Shown here piece by piece: positions 50,571 through 62,200 of a DNA stretch of 64,000 bases. The DNA comes from Synchiropus splendidus (Eukaryota > Chordata > Actinopteri > Syngnathiformes > Callionymidae): NCBI RefSeq assembly GCF_027744825.2, contig NC_071334.1:38099937-38163936 (forward strand), written 5' to 3'. The position numbers were made by a program, and so were the translations under genes. A model generated the notes under the pieces. The model saw nothing but the letters and a program-made list of their open reading frames with translations. It ran no database searches and was not told the DNA's origin. Every line of letters starts with the position of its first letter. Positions within the stretch are counted from its first letter, which is position 1.

Positions 50571-53500
50571 TTAACAGTCAACGTCCTCGATGACGGAGAG
50601 AGAATTCCGCAGTTCTTTTACAGTCTCCCTAAAGAACGTTGTACCGAGATTGGCAATGATCTGGGAGACAGCTGCAGGATCAATGGATCTAGTTTCCAAT
50701 ACTGACTTTGGCTCATGGTGCAAGTTAGAATGCTTCCCTGCAGTAACTCTCTTACTCCTACGAGGAGCAGGTACAGGAAGTGACCTTGGTTTTTCTCTCA
50801 GTTCAGGTACTGCTTCAACTTCCAATTCCTGATCTGGAAAATCGTGACTTGGACCTTCACAAAGATCATGAGATGACTGATCTACATCACTTTGACTGTG
50901 AATATCACTTGGAACAATCACTTCTATCACCACACCATCTTCTGATGCATCATCAGCCACTAAATCCTGTTCTTGCACCAAAACTTTAGGTTTGTTCTCA
51001 CATGCGGCATGTCTTGGCTTTGGGATCAGTTCGGGTTTTGAATCACAAGGACGAATGTCTGCTCTATGGACTCTCTTCACTGGTCCTCCCTCCAGGGGTT
51101 CCACTGTGTATGTTGTTCCTTGTACATCTACCACAACGTGGGGAACCGGTTGCCAAGCATCTTGGATCTTGTTTCGACCAGGAGGTCTGTTTCTCAAGTA
51201 CACAGTCTGACCCAGCTCGACTGGCGGACAATACACTTTTTCGTTGAGCTTAGCAATTCTCTCAGCAGCTTTACGCTCACAATACTCCTTTGCTCTTGCA
51301 TGGGCTTCTCTCAATCTTCTCTGATGGATCGCTAACCAGTCATGCTTAATCTCAACAGATGACTCTTGTCCAAGCAACGCATCAACAGGAAGATGAGGTT
51401 CAACTCCAAACAACAAAAAGTATGGCGAATAGCCAGTAGTGGAATGTGGCATAACATTGTAAGCATACACCAACTCTGGCAAATATTCAGGCCATTTGCG
51501 CTTCTTTTCTGCTGGAAGGGTGCGAAGCAACTCGTGTAATGTCCTGTTAAATCTTTCACATTGTGCGTTTCCTGTCGGATGATAAGGAGTAGTTCTACTC
51601 TTCTTCACTCCGTAGAGTCTACACAGCTCAGATATTACCTCACTCTCGAAATTCCTACCCTGATCAGAATGCAAACGTTCAGGTATTCCATACTTCATAA
51701 ACCACTCTCTCAGCAACACTTTTGCCGTGGTTTCTGCCTTCTGATCACGTGTCGGAAAAGCTTGCGTGAACTTAGTAAAAACATCTGTGATTACCAGTAC
51801 ATTTTCTCTCCCATCTGAAGCTGGATCTAGAAGAGTGAAGTCAACAGCTACTACCTCAAGTGGTCTACTGGCCAAAAATGCCTTCATTGGACGATGGATC
51901 TTTGGATGTGGCATTTTTGTTAACACACAGCGCTCACATTTTTTAATCCACTCTTTCACATCTTCTTGGAGTCCGACCCAGAAACATCTCTTTCTGAGAA
52001 GTTCTATAGTACGCTCACTGCCTTGGTGACCCATGGAATCATGGACACTTTCCAACACTCTGGATTTCAGACATTCTGGCACTATAAGTTGAAAACATTC
52101 ACCATGTCTTACATCTTGAATCACCCTATAAAGAAGACCATCTTTCTCTTGAATGTGTGACCAATGTTTCAACAGCCTTAACACGGGTTTTGACAGTTCT
52201 TTTCTCTCTTTGAAATTGGGTTTCCTCTTTTTGTCCCAAAACTTTCTAAACATACTCAAAACGACGTCTTCAGATTGAAATGCATGTAACGCCTCCTTTG
52301 AGTATCCTGGTAAAGTCGGGGTATTTCCCTGACTTATCGGGTGAACTAATGGAACTCCCTTTTCCATAGCTCTTATCTGTCTCACTTTCAGGGATTCCAA
52401 TCCAGCAGTAGCTAGTTCAAGTCCAAGTGAGGTCCCTTTGGAGATCACATTACATATGGCAACACAGCCATCGTACTCCAACTCTTCAGACTCAGGCTCC
52501 CCTGCTAATGGGTGCCTAGACAAAGCATCAGCAGCTTTATTGCTACTACCTGGACGGTACTGAACTTCAAAATCAAAAGCGGCCAGCTGTGCCATCCACC
52601 TCTGTTCTATTGCTCCCAGTTTAGCAGTATTCAAATGACAGAGAGGGTTGTTATCCGTAATGACTGTAAACTTTGAACCCAATAAGTAACCACGAAACTT
52701 TTCTGACACGGCCCATTTCAAAGCCAGTAGTTCAAGCTTCATGCTACTATAATTCTTGTCGTTTTTCTCAGCATTTCTCAAACGACGACTGGCATAAGCA
52801 ATAACTCTCTTCCTGGATCCTTGTTGTTGGTACAACACAGCTCCTAATCCCTGATTGCTAGCATCGGTCTCAACAATAAAAGGACTGGTGAAATCAGCAA
52901 ATCCTAATATTGGAGCAGTCGTCAGTTTCTCTTTCAGCACTTCAAATGCCATTTGACACTCTGGCGTCCAAGATTGACACATCATCTGGTTCACCTGAGA
53001 TGGATATCCAGCATTTAGGCATCTGTTCACTAAGTCATGAAGTGGCCCAGCAAGTCTAGAAAAGTGTTCCACAAACCTTCTGTAGTACCCACAGAACCCC
53101 AAAAATGATCTCAATTCCCTCAGGGTCTTGGGCACTGGCCACTGTTTAACTGCGGCTATCTTTCCTTCATCTGTCTCGATTCCCTCCGCTGAGATCTGAT
53201 GTCCTAAGAAAGTGACTTTGGACTGCAAAAAATGACACTTCTTAAGTTTCACCTTCAGACCGTTGTCTCGTAACCGCTTTAAAATCACTTCCAGTCTCTC
53301 AAGATGCTCTGAGAATGTTTCAGAGAACACTAGAATATCATCCAAGTAGACCAGCATAATCTGGAAAATCAGATCACTCATGGTAGTTTGCATTAACCGC
53401 TGGAATGTTGCAGGTCCGTTACAAACTCCCATGGGCATGCGCAAATATTCAAACAACCCAAAAGGTGTTGAAAATGCAGTTTTGCAACGATCGCTCTCCT

Positions 53501-55958
53501 TAACAGCCACTTGGTGATAACCACTTGCAAGATCAATTGTCGAGAAGAACTTTGAGCGTTGCAGTGCATCAAAACTCTCGTCAATCCGTGGTAACGGAAA
53601 AGCATCTTTCTTAGTCTTCTGGTTGAGTTTACGGTAGTCCACGCATAATCTGATGCTTCCATCTGTCTTCCTCACCACCACCACAGGGGATGCATAAGAA
53701 CTGGTGCTTTCCTGAATTACTCCTTTTTTTAGTAACTGTGAAATATGTTCTTTAACTTCATTGTACTGATTCGGTGGAATGCGACGATAAGGTATGTTCA
53801 CTGGCACGTCATCCACTAGTTCAATCTCATGGGTGACTCGATCTGTGTAACCCAAGTCATCATCAGTCACAGCAAAGACTTCAGGAAATCTAGACAGCAA
53901 TGTTTTCAACTGCAGCTGTTCTTCTTCAGTACCACCAATATCCAATTTATCCAGTAAACTCTCAATATTAGGATTGGACTGACTGTGTGAATGAACTGAA
54001 ACTTCCTCTGTACTGCAGGAAACACGCTGAAATTTCACATTGACTTGAGTCTCTTCATTCAAACATGAAAGAGGTGAAAGGATACCAAGCCGGGTTCTAG
54101 GATGCAGCCACACATCCTCTTGAGAAAAGTTTACCACCTGCACAGGTACCGTATGACTGCTAACCTCCACTACAGTCGGCAGGACCACCACACCACCTGG
54201 CAAAGGAACTTTTAATGGCTCTAACAAACTTTGACAAGCGACTTCAGATTTCTGTGGTGATCCTTTGGCAATAACAGTAACCACAGATGCTGCAGGGATA
54301 TAAACTTGATCTCGACCTGCCACTCTAGACACTGTTTGTCTCCTGATCACACACTCCTGTGTCTGTTGAAAAACACTTCTCCAATCGGAATCAAGTTTTC
54401 CTTCCAGAGTGGTCTCAAACTCCTCATGAACCAGCCGACGACATTGACTAATAATGTTCATTCCAACAATGATGGATTCAGACGCTGTGGAGCCGGGTAG
54501 GTCTTTCACCACTAAGAAGCCACAATTTGGAATTCTGACACCCACTGTCTCTACGGCCAGCTCTAGATATCCCAAATATGGGATCTCCAGACCGTTTGCC
54601 GCAGTGAGTCTAAGCCATCCAGCTGTAGCTAACATGTCCTCATCTGCACCACACAAATGCTCACGAAAAAAGGTTTCAGAAATTGTGCTCACTTGGCTTC
54701 CAGTGTCTAACAAACATTTAGTTAGTACACCCCCCACCTTCATCTCCACCACAGGACATGTTCCAACTGCGCGAGACAACAACTGATCCTGTTCTGAGCT
54801 GGTTTCTGGTGACTTTATTTTACGTCCTTTCGTCAATCGATTCCTAACAGAATGAGACACCTGACTTCCATGATCAACAACAGCTTCTGACTTGTCAGAG
54901 TTCTTACTGCAGTTCCTTGCTATGTGTCCCTCCCCTTGACACTTGAGACATATTGGCTTTCCATCTTCAGTAAATTTTAATTGCGTTCGATATTTATTAC
55001 GAGGTGGAGCTCTTGTACTCATTGCCTGAGTGGTAAGTGACTTGACTGCAGCTGTCAACTCACCTATCTGTTTCCCTTGCTCAGCCACAACTTTGAAAAG
55101 TTCGTCCACACTCACAGATCGTCGTTCCTCCGACCTAACTGCAGAACATTTGACATTTCCATCCAAACTGTCAGAAACCTTGCTTCTGCTCTTTAAACTT
55201 TTGTTTGTGGTAGTATCTTCCATTGACCACAAAGAGGCTTCTTCCCTGACATCAATCATTGAACAGTCTGGGTGTGATCTAACAAACTTTCGTAGCTCTC
55301 TTTTTAGAACTGGATCCCTCAGACCTTGAATGAATTGGTCTCTCAGTGTTTGTCTATCATCAGCTACTACATTGGCATCGTTATTCAACACAGATCTTAG
55401 CAGCTGACATAAGGCGTGTGAATATTCAATCACATCTTCAAAATCCTTTTGCTTACGATTATAAAAGTCCTGTAACAGTTGTGTAACACATCTCTTGTCC
55501 CTGAATGCTTCAATGAGATATTCAAATAAGTCTCTTACATGAGTGGACCCATAACTGCTTCTGAGTCTTACTTCCTCTAATGCTGATCCTCTGAGCAATG
55601 ACACAACAAAATCATACTGATCACCTTCAGATTGATTTCTAGCACGCAGAACACGATCTACTTCTTCAATGAAGTCATCTACTGTTCGGCCATCTTTGAC
55701 ATAATCACCACTGAACGGTGTGATATGACGTTCCCGGGGAACATAAACATAAGATTTTGTCTGTGCATCTCGACTCAGGGAGGCAATAGTGTCCATGGCT
55801 TGTTGATGTTTCCTTTGCAACTCAGCAATTTGTTCTTGCACATCAACATTATCAACTTCAGTCTCTATCTCCAGTGATTCCATGATTTCAGTTTTACTTG
55901 CGTTGTAGGAAAGCCGTGAGTCGGTAGGAGTGATGAACTGGTTCAGTCCTGTGCCCAA
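50571..55958 (-). CDS. Gag-Pol polyprotein, intact open frame (1795 aa)
   Basis: A single frame encodes the capsid-forming Gag and the enzymes for reverse transcription and integration. Seen in order: N-terminal Gag with a helical stretch (residues 36-60), CCHC knuckle (C337, C340, H345, C350), protease LLDTGS (416-421), RT with STIDLASG (D809) and YLDD (871-874), RNase H acids D1032, E1076, D1102 and D1144, integrase zinc residues H1306, H1311, C1341 and C1344, core D1373, D1432 and E1468 (D35E spacing), and a C-terminal GPY/F-like region near 1580-1635. No env frame and no convincing chromodomain follow. Gag and Pol are fused without a frameshift, so their ratio must be set by other means. 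Residue 801, just before the first RT aspartate, is Arg; both other copies have Gly there. The tail beyond residue 1723 exists only in this copy. Start chosen as the first in-frame Met; M26 is possible. Confidence 0.96.
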   Translation of the reverse strand: MGTGLNQFITPTDSRLSYNASKTEIMESLEIETEVDNVDVQEQIAELQRKHQQAMDTIASLSRDAQTKSYVYVPRERHITPFSGDYVKDGRTVDDFIEEVDRVLRARNQSEGDQYDFVVSLLRGSALEEVRLRSSYGSTHVRDLFEYLIEAFRDKRCVTQLLQDFYNRKQKDFEDVIEYSHALCQLLRSVLNNDANVVADDRQTLRDQFIQGLRDPVLKRELRKFVRSHPDCSMIDVREEASLWSMEDTTTNKSLKSRSKVSDSLDGNVKCSAVRSEERRSVSVDELFKVVAEQGKQIGELTAAVKSLTTQAMSTRAPPRNKYRTQLKFTEDGKPICLKCQGEGHIARNCSKNSDKSEAVVDHGSQVSHSVRNRLTKGRKIKSPETSSEQDQLLSRAVGTCPVVEMKVGGVLTKCLLDTGSQVSTISETFFREHLCGADEDMLATAGWLRLTAANGLEIPYLGYLELAVETVGVRIPNCGFLVVKDLPGSTASESIIVGMNIISQCRRLVHEEFETTLEGKLDSDWRSVFQQTQECVIRRQTVSRVAGRDQVYIPAASVVTVIAKGSPQKSEVACQSLLEPLKVPLPGGVVVLPTVVEVSSHTVPVQVVNFSQEDVWLHPRTRLGILSPLSCLNEETQVNVKFQRVSCSTEEVSVHSHSQSNPNIESLLDKLDIGGTEEEQLQLKTLLSRFPEVFAVTDDDLGYTDRVTHEIELVDDVPVNIPYRRIPPNQYNEVKEHISQLLKKGVIQESTSSYASPVVVVRKTDGSIRLCVDYRKLNQKTKKDAFPLPRIDESFDALQRSKFFSTIDLASGYHQVAVKESDRCKTAFSTPFGLFEYLRMPMGVCNGPATFQRLMQTTMSDLIFQIMLVYLDDILVFSETFSEHLERLEVILKRLRDNGLKVKLKKCHFLQSKVTFLGHQISAEGIETDEGKIAAVKQWPVPKTLRELRSFLGFCGYYRRFVEHFSRLAGPLHDLVNRCLNAGYPSQVNQMMCQSWTPECQMAFEVLKEKLTTAPILGFADFTSPFIVETDASNQGLGAVLYQQQGSRKRVIAYASRRLRNAEKNDKNYSSMKLELLALKWAVSEKFRGYLLGSKFTVITDNNPLCHLNTAKLGAIEQRWMAQLAAFDFEVQYRPGSSNKAADALSRHPLAGEPESEELEYDGCVAICNVISKGTSLGLELATAGLESLKVRQIRAMEKGVPLVHPISQGNTPTLPGYSKEALHAFQSEDVVLSMFRKFWDKKRKPNFKERKELSKPVLRLLKHWSHIQEKDGLLYRVIQDVRHGECFQLIVPECLKSRVLESVHDSMGHQGSERTIELLRKRCFWVGLQEDVKEWIKKCERCVLTKMPHPKIHRPMKAFLASRPLEVVAVDFTLLDPASDGRENVLVITDVFTKFTQAFPTRDQKAETTAKVLLREWFMKYGIPERLHSDQGRNFESEVISELCRLYGVKKSRTTPYHPTGNAQCERFNRTLHELLRTLPAEKKRKWPEYLPELVYAYNVMPHSTTGYSPYFLLFGVEPHLPVDALLGQESSVEIKHDWLAIHQRRLREAHARAKEYCERKAAERIAKLNEKVYCPPVELGQTVYLRNRPPGRNKIQDAWQPVPHVVVDVQGTTYTVEPLEGGPVKRVHRADIRPCDSKPELIPKPRHAACENKPKVLVQEQDLVADDASEDGVVIEVIVPSDIHSQSDVDQSSHDLCEGPSHDFPDQELEVEAVPELREKPRSLPVPAPRRSKRVTAGKHSNLHHEPKSVLETRSIDPAAVSQIIANLGTTFFRETVKELRNSLSVIEDVDC

Positions 55959-56140
55959 GTGATGTCACGTCCTCGCTGAATCCTTGGCGATGTAACGTCC
56001 GGAAGTTCCTCTCAGTCTGCTCGGAGTTCTGAACACCTCCAGCAGCTCCAGGACGTTCTCTCTTCTCTGCAGTTTTGTATACCACTACCGGTGATTACTA
56101 TACTGTGTTCCACTTTTCCAAAATAAAACTAATAGATAGA

Positions 56141-56157
56141 TCCCACTTCTGACACCA
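56141..56157 (-). other. Primer binding site, tRNA-Leu type, complete element
   Basis: The plus strand reads TCCCACTTCTGACACCA, matching the tRNA-Leu 3' end with CCA, five bases from the 5' LTR. The leader between this site and the gag start (55959-56140) holds a short overlapping upstream frame but no other feature I can support. Confidence 0.85.
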
Positions 56158-56162
56158 AAATA

Positions 56163-56864
56163 TGTGGGCAAAAAAAACAGAACTGGACAACAAATAACGT
56201 TTGGGATCGTTTATCTATTAGATCCTCATAGGATTTTTTACATAATAACAAAAAGATGAAGAAAATGAACCTGACACACTAAAACAAACCGGTAGTGGTA
56301 TTGCAGAGGACACTTCTACAAATTAAAACAACACAACACCACATTACACACGGAACAAATAACATATTAACATATGGACCGCTAACCTACTTCTCTTTTG
56401 TTTGAACCGCTCTTAATCACACACGTGTGTCTGCTCCCGTTCACTCTGTTAAATGAAACACACGACATGAACATGACGACACGTAACATTACGGGTAACA
56501 TAGTTGAACACGCACGAAACACTCAATTACACATAGCAAACATGAACAAAACAAAACTATCTTATCTAAACACCGTATCCCTCATATACATGTGCGTCTC
56601 ACATCTGCACTCCGAAACTTCTTCTAACTAAAAATGACGATCAATATTTTGTTAAACACCTAAAATACAACATGGTTCACACATATTAATCACTTACGTT
56701 TTCTTATGATGCAGGATGACAAAACACTGAACACACCGACGTAGACTTCAGCACTCATTCTCTGCAGGCTGCTCAGACTGACGTAATGACGCAACACACG
56801 CACATAAGACGGTGACATCTATAACTTTGTTAAAGTAACACTGAACATTTTCCCACTGGTTACA
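56163..56864 (-). repeat. 5' LTR of the complete element
   Basis: This 702-bp LTR has TG...CA ends. It is two bases longer than the composite's LTRs because of an extra GT in ACACGTGTGTCTG. It should contain the promoter for the intact Gag-Pol. Confidence 0.95.
56583..56588 (-). promoter_or_regulatory. Possible TATA-like element in the 5' LTR
   Basis: The minus strand reads TGTATATGAGGG here, about 275 bp from the start of the LTR in element orientation. Upstream of it in transcription order, at 56779-56786, lies TGACGTAA, which resembles a CRE/ATF site. The order (activator-like site, then TATA-like site) is plausible for a U3 region, but the motifs are short and no start site is known. Confidence 0.25.
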
Positions 56865-56868
56865 TTAT
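56865..56868. other. Target-site duplication TTAT, right copy
   Basis: Repeats 49879-49882. The satellite resumes with TAACACTTTTATG in the correct phase. Confidence 0.87.
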
Positions 56869-59237
56869 TAACACTTTTATGTTTGGCGTTCCGAAACCCA
56901 CCTTATCTCAGGCTGAAAAGCGTTTTTGTGCATTGTACCAAAACTTTTCAGGGAAGCTTCAGAACATGAAATTTTAACCTCCCACTATAGCAGAAAGGGT
57001 CTTTCTAGTAGTTGCTCATCAAATCTAAGCTTTCTGAAGTGTTTTTCGAAAGTTATCAACGCTTTTATGTTTGGCGTTCCGAAACCCACCTTATCTCAGG
57101 CTGAAAAGCGTTTTTGTGCATTGTGCCATAACTTTTCAGTGAAGCTTCAGAACATGAAATTTCAACCTCCCACTATAGCAGAAAGGGTCTTTCTAGTAGT
57201 TGCACATCAAATCTAAGCTGTCTGAAGTGTTTTTCGAAAGTTATTAACACTTTTATGTTCGGCGTTCCGAAACCCACCTTATCTCAGGCTGAAAAGCGTT
57301 TTTGTGCATTGTGCCATAACTTTTCAGTGAAGCTTCAGAACATGAAATTTCAACCTCCCACTATAGCAGAAAGGGTCTTTCTAGTAGTTGCACATCAAAT
57401 CTAAGCTGTCTGAAGTGTTTTTCGAAAGTTATTAACACTTTTATGTTCGGCGTTCCGAAACCCACCTTATCTCAGGCTGAAAAGCGTTTTGTGCATTGTG
57501 CCATAACTTTTCAGGGAAGCTTCAGAACATGAAATTTTAACCTACCACTATAGCAGAAAGGGGTTTCTAGTAGTTTCACATCAAATCCGAGCTGTCTGAA
57601 GTGTTTTTCGAAAGTTATTGACACTTTTATGTTTGGCGTTCCGAAACCCACCTTATCTCAGGCTGAAAAGCGTTTTTGTGCATTGTGCCATAACTTTTCA
57701 GGGAACCTTCAGAACATGAAATTTTAACCTCCCACTATAGCAGAAAGGGTCTTTCTAGTAGTTGCACATCAAATCTAAGCTGTTTGAAGTGTTTTTCGGA
57801 AGTTATCAACACTTTTATGTTTGGCGTTCCCAAACCCACCTTATCTCAGGCTGAAAAGCGTTTTTACGCATTGTGCCATAACTTTTCAGGGAAGCTTCAG
57901 AACATGAAATTTTAACCTCCCACTATAGCAGAAAGGGTCTTTCTAGTAGGTGCACATCAAATCTAAGCTGTTTGAAGTGTTTTTCGAAAGTTATCAACAC
58001 TTTTATGTTTGGCGTTCCGAAACCCACCTTATCTCAGGCTGAAAAGCGTTTTTGTGCATTGTGCCATAACTTTTCAGGGAAGCTTCAGAACATGAAATTT
58101 TAACCTCCCACTATAGCAGAAAGGGTCTTTCTAGTAGTTGCACATCAAATCTAAGCTTTCTGAAGTGTTTTTCGAAAGTTATCAACACTTTTATGTTTGG
58201 CGTTCCGAAACCCACCTTATCTCAGGCTGAAAAGCGTTTTTGTGCATTGTGCCATAACTTTTCAGGGAAGCTTCAGAACATGAAATTTTAACCTCCCACT
58301 ATAGAAGAAAGGGTCTTTCTAGTAGTTACACATCAAATCTAAGCTGTCTGAAGTGTTTTTTGAAAGTTATCAACACTTTTATGTTTGGCGTTCCGAATCC
58401 CACCTTATCTCAGGCTGAAAAGCGTTTTTGTGCATTGTGCCATAACTTTTCAGGGAAGCTTCAGAACATGAAATTTTAACCTCCCACTATAGCAGAAAGG
58501 GTCTTTCTATTAGTTGCACATCAAATCTAGCTGTCTGAAGTGTTTTTCGAAAGTTATCAACACTTTTATGTTTGGCGTTCCGAAACCCACCTTATCTCAG
58601 GCTGAAAAGCGTTTTTGTGCATTGTGCCATAACTTTTCAGGGAAGCTTCAGAACATGAAATTTTAACCTCCCACTATAGCAGAAAGGGTCGTTCTAGTAG
58701 TTGCACATCAAATCTAAGCTTTCTGAAGTGTTTTTCGAAAGTTATCAACACTTTTATGTTTAGCGTTCCGAAACCCACCTTATCTCAGGCTGAAAAGCGT
58801 TTCTGTGCATTGTGCCATACCTTTTCAGGGAAGCTTTAGAACATTAAATTTTAACCTCCCACTATAGCAGAAAGGGTCTTTCTAGTAGTTGCACATCAAA
58901 TCTAAGCTGTTTGAAGTGTTTTTCGAAAGTTATTAACACCTTTATGTTTGGTGTTCCGAAACCCACCTTATCTCAGGCTGAAAAGCGTTTTTACACATTG
59001 TGCCATAACTTTTCAGGGAAGCTTCAGAACATGAAATTTTAACCTCCCACTATAGCACAAAGGGTCTTTCTAGTAGGTGCACATCAAATCTAAGCTGTCT
59101 GAAGTGTTTTTCGAAAGTTTTCAACACTTTTATGTTTGGCATTCCGAAACCCACCTTATCTCAGGCTGAAAAGCGTTTTTGTGCATTGTGCCATAACTTT
59201 TCAGGGAAGCTTCAGAACATGAAATTTTAGCCTCCCA

Positions 59238-62200
59238 CTAAGCGTAAAGGGTCTTTCTAGTAGTTGCACATCAAATCTAAGCTGTCTGAAGTGTTTTTCG
59301 AAAGTTATTTACACTTTTATGTTTGGCGTTCCGAATTCCACCTTATCTCAGGCTGAAAAGCGTTTTTACGCATTGTGCCATAACTTTTCAGGGAAGCTTC
59401 AGAACATGAAATTTTAACCTCCCACTATAGCAGAAAGGGTCTTTCTAGTAGGTGCACATCAAATCTAAGCTGTCTGAAGTGTCTTTCGAAAGTTATCAAC
59501 ACTTTTATGTTTGGCGTTCCGAAACCCACCTTATCTCAGGCTGAAAAGCTTTCTTACGCATTGTGCCATAACTTTTCAGGGAAGCTTCACAACATGAAAT
59601 TTTAACCTCCCACTATAGCAGAAAGGGTCTTTCTAGTAGGTGCACATCAAATCTAAGCTGTCTGAAGTGTTTTTCGAAAGTTGTCAACACTTTTATGTTT
59701 GGCGTTCCGAAACCCACCTTATCTCAGGCTGAAAAGCGTTTTTCTGCATTGTGCGATAACTTCTTAGGGAAGCTTCAGAACATGAAATTTTAACCTCCCA
59801 CTATAGTAGAAAGGGTCTTTCTAGTAGTTGCACATCAAATCTAAGCTGTCTGAGGTGTTTTTCGAAAGTAATCAACACTTTTATGTTTGGCGTTCCGAAA
59901 CCCAGCTTATCTCTGGCTGAAAAGCGTTTTTACGCATTGTGCCATAACTTTTCAGGGAAGCTTCAGAACATGAAGTTTTAACCTCCCACTGTAGCAGAAA
60001 GGGTCTTTCTAGTAGTTGCACATCAAATCTAAGCTGTCTGAAGTGTTTTTCGAAAGTTATTAACACTTTTATGTTTGGCATTCCGAAACCCACCTTATCT
60101 CAGGCTGAACAGCGTTTTTACGCATTGTGCCATAACTTTTCAGGGAAGCTTCAGAACATGGAATTTTAACCTCCCACTATAGCAGAAAGGGTCTTTCTAG
60201 TAGTTGCACATCAAATCTAAGCTGTCTGAAATGTTTTTCGAAAGTTATCAACACTTTTATGTTTGGCGTTCCGAAACCCACCTTATCTCAGGCTGAAAAG
60301 CGTTTTTGTGCATTGTGCCATAACTTTTCAGGGAAGATCCAGAACATGAAATTTTAACCTCCCACTATAGCAGAAAGGGTCTTTCTAGTAGTTGCACATT
60401 AAATCTAAGCTGTCTGAAGTGTTTTTCGAAAGTTATCAACACTTTTATATTTGGCGTTCCGAAACCCACCTTATCTCAGGCTGAAAAGCGTTTTTGTGCA
60501 TTGTGCCATAACTTTTCAGGGAAGCTTCAGAACACGAAATTTTAACCTCCCACTATAGCAGAAAGGGTCTTTCTAGTAGTTGCACATCAAATCTAAGCTG
60601 TCTGAAGTGTTTTTCGAAAGTTATTAACACTTTTATGTTTGGCGTTCCGAAACCCACCTTATCTCAGGCTGAAAAGCGTTTTTGTGAATTGTGCCATAAC
60701 TTTTCAGGGAAGCTTCAGAACATGAAATTTTAACCTCCCACTGTAGCAGAAAGGGTCTTTCTAGTAGTTGCACATCAAATCTAAGCTGTCTGAAGTGTTT
60801 TTCGAAAGTTATTAACACTTTTATGTTTGGCGTTCCGAAACCCACCTTATCTCAGACTGAAAAGCGTTTTTACGCATTGTGCCATAACTTTTCAGGGAAG
60901 CTTCAGAACATGAAATTTTAACCTCCCACTATAGCAGAAAGGGTCTTTCTAGTAGGTGCACATCAAATCTAAGTTGTCTGAAGTGTTTTTCGAAAGTTAT
61001 TAACACTTTTATGTTTGGCGTTCCGAAACCCATCTTATCTCAGGCTGAAAAGCGTTTTAACGCATTGTGCCATAACTTTTCAGGGAAGCTTCAGAACATG
61101 AAATTTTAACCTCCCACTATAGCAGAAAGGGTCTTTCTAGTAGTTGCACATTAAATCTAAGCTGTCTGAAGTGTTTTTCGAAAGTTATTAACACTTTTAT
61201 GTTTGGCGTTCCGAAACCCACCTTATCTCAGGCTGAAAAGCGTTTTTACGCATTGTGGCATAACTTTTCAGGGAAGCTTCAGAACATGAAATTTTAACCT
61301 CCCACTATAGCAGAAATGGTCTTTCTAGTAGGTGCACATCAAATCTAAGCTGTCTGAAGTGTTTTTCGAAAGTTATCAACACTTTTATGTTTGGCATTCC
61401 GAAACCCACCTTATCTCAGGCTGAAAAGCGTTTTTGTGCATTGTGCCATAACTTTTCAGGGAAGCTTCAGAACATGAAATTTTAGCCTCCCACTAAGCGT
61501 AAAGGGTCTTTCTAGTAGTTGCACATCAAATCTAAGCTGTCTGAAGTGTTTTTCGAAAGTTATTTACACTTTTATGTTTGGCGTTCCGAATTCCACCTTA
61601 TCTCAGGCTGAAAAGCGTTTTTACGCATTGTGCCATAACTTTTCAGGGAAGCTTCAGAACATGAAATTTTAACCTCCCACTATAGCAGAAAGGGTCTTTC
61701 TAGTAGGTGCACATCAAATCTAAGCTGTCTGAAGTGTCTTTCGAAAGTTATCAACACTTTTATGTTTGGCGTTCCGAAACCCACCTTATCTCAGGCTGAA
61801 AAGCTTTCTTATGCATTGTGCCATAACTTTTCAGGGAAGCTTCACAACATGAAATTTTAACCTCCCACTATAGCAGAAAGGGTCTTTCTAGTAGGTGCAC
61901 ATCAAATCTAAGCTGTCTGAAGTGTTTTTCGAAAGTTGTCAACACTTTTATGTTTGGCGTTCCGAAACCCACCTTATCTCAGGCTGAAAAGCGTTTTTCT
62001 GCATTGTGCGATAACTTCTTAGGGAAGCTTCAGAACATGAAATTTTAACCTCCCACTATAGTAGAAAGGGTCTTTCTAGTAGTTGCACATCAAATCTAAG
62101 CTGTCTGAGGTGTTTTTCGAAAGTAATCAACACTTTTATGTTTGGCGTTCCGAAACCCACCTTATCTCTGGCTGAAAAGCGTTTTTACGCATTGTGCCAT

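Larger units (their letters stand above)
49883..56864 (-). mobile_element. Complete Ty3/gypsy-type LTR retrotransposon (6982 bp)
   Basis: Two LTRs (677 bp left, 702 bp right) flank a 5603-bp internal region with a primer binding site, one uninterrupted Gag-Pol frame and a polypurine tract. It belongs to the same family and orientation as the composite at 8640-21890. Its LTRs carry family variants absent there, such as ATATTAACATATGG, ACACACGTGTGTCTG, CGTAATGACGC and TTCCCACTGG, so it is an independent insertion from a slightly different source. The two LTRs differ by a 24-bp deletion, one base in an A-run and two substitutions that I can see. Confidence 0.96.

Noticed and set aside
50571..51000. 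Envelope gene or chromodomain downstream of integrase
   Set aside because: The Gag-Pol frame ends at the polypurine tract with no room for env. The tail after the GPY/F-like region is acidic and then basic, without the aromatic pattern of a chromodomain.
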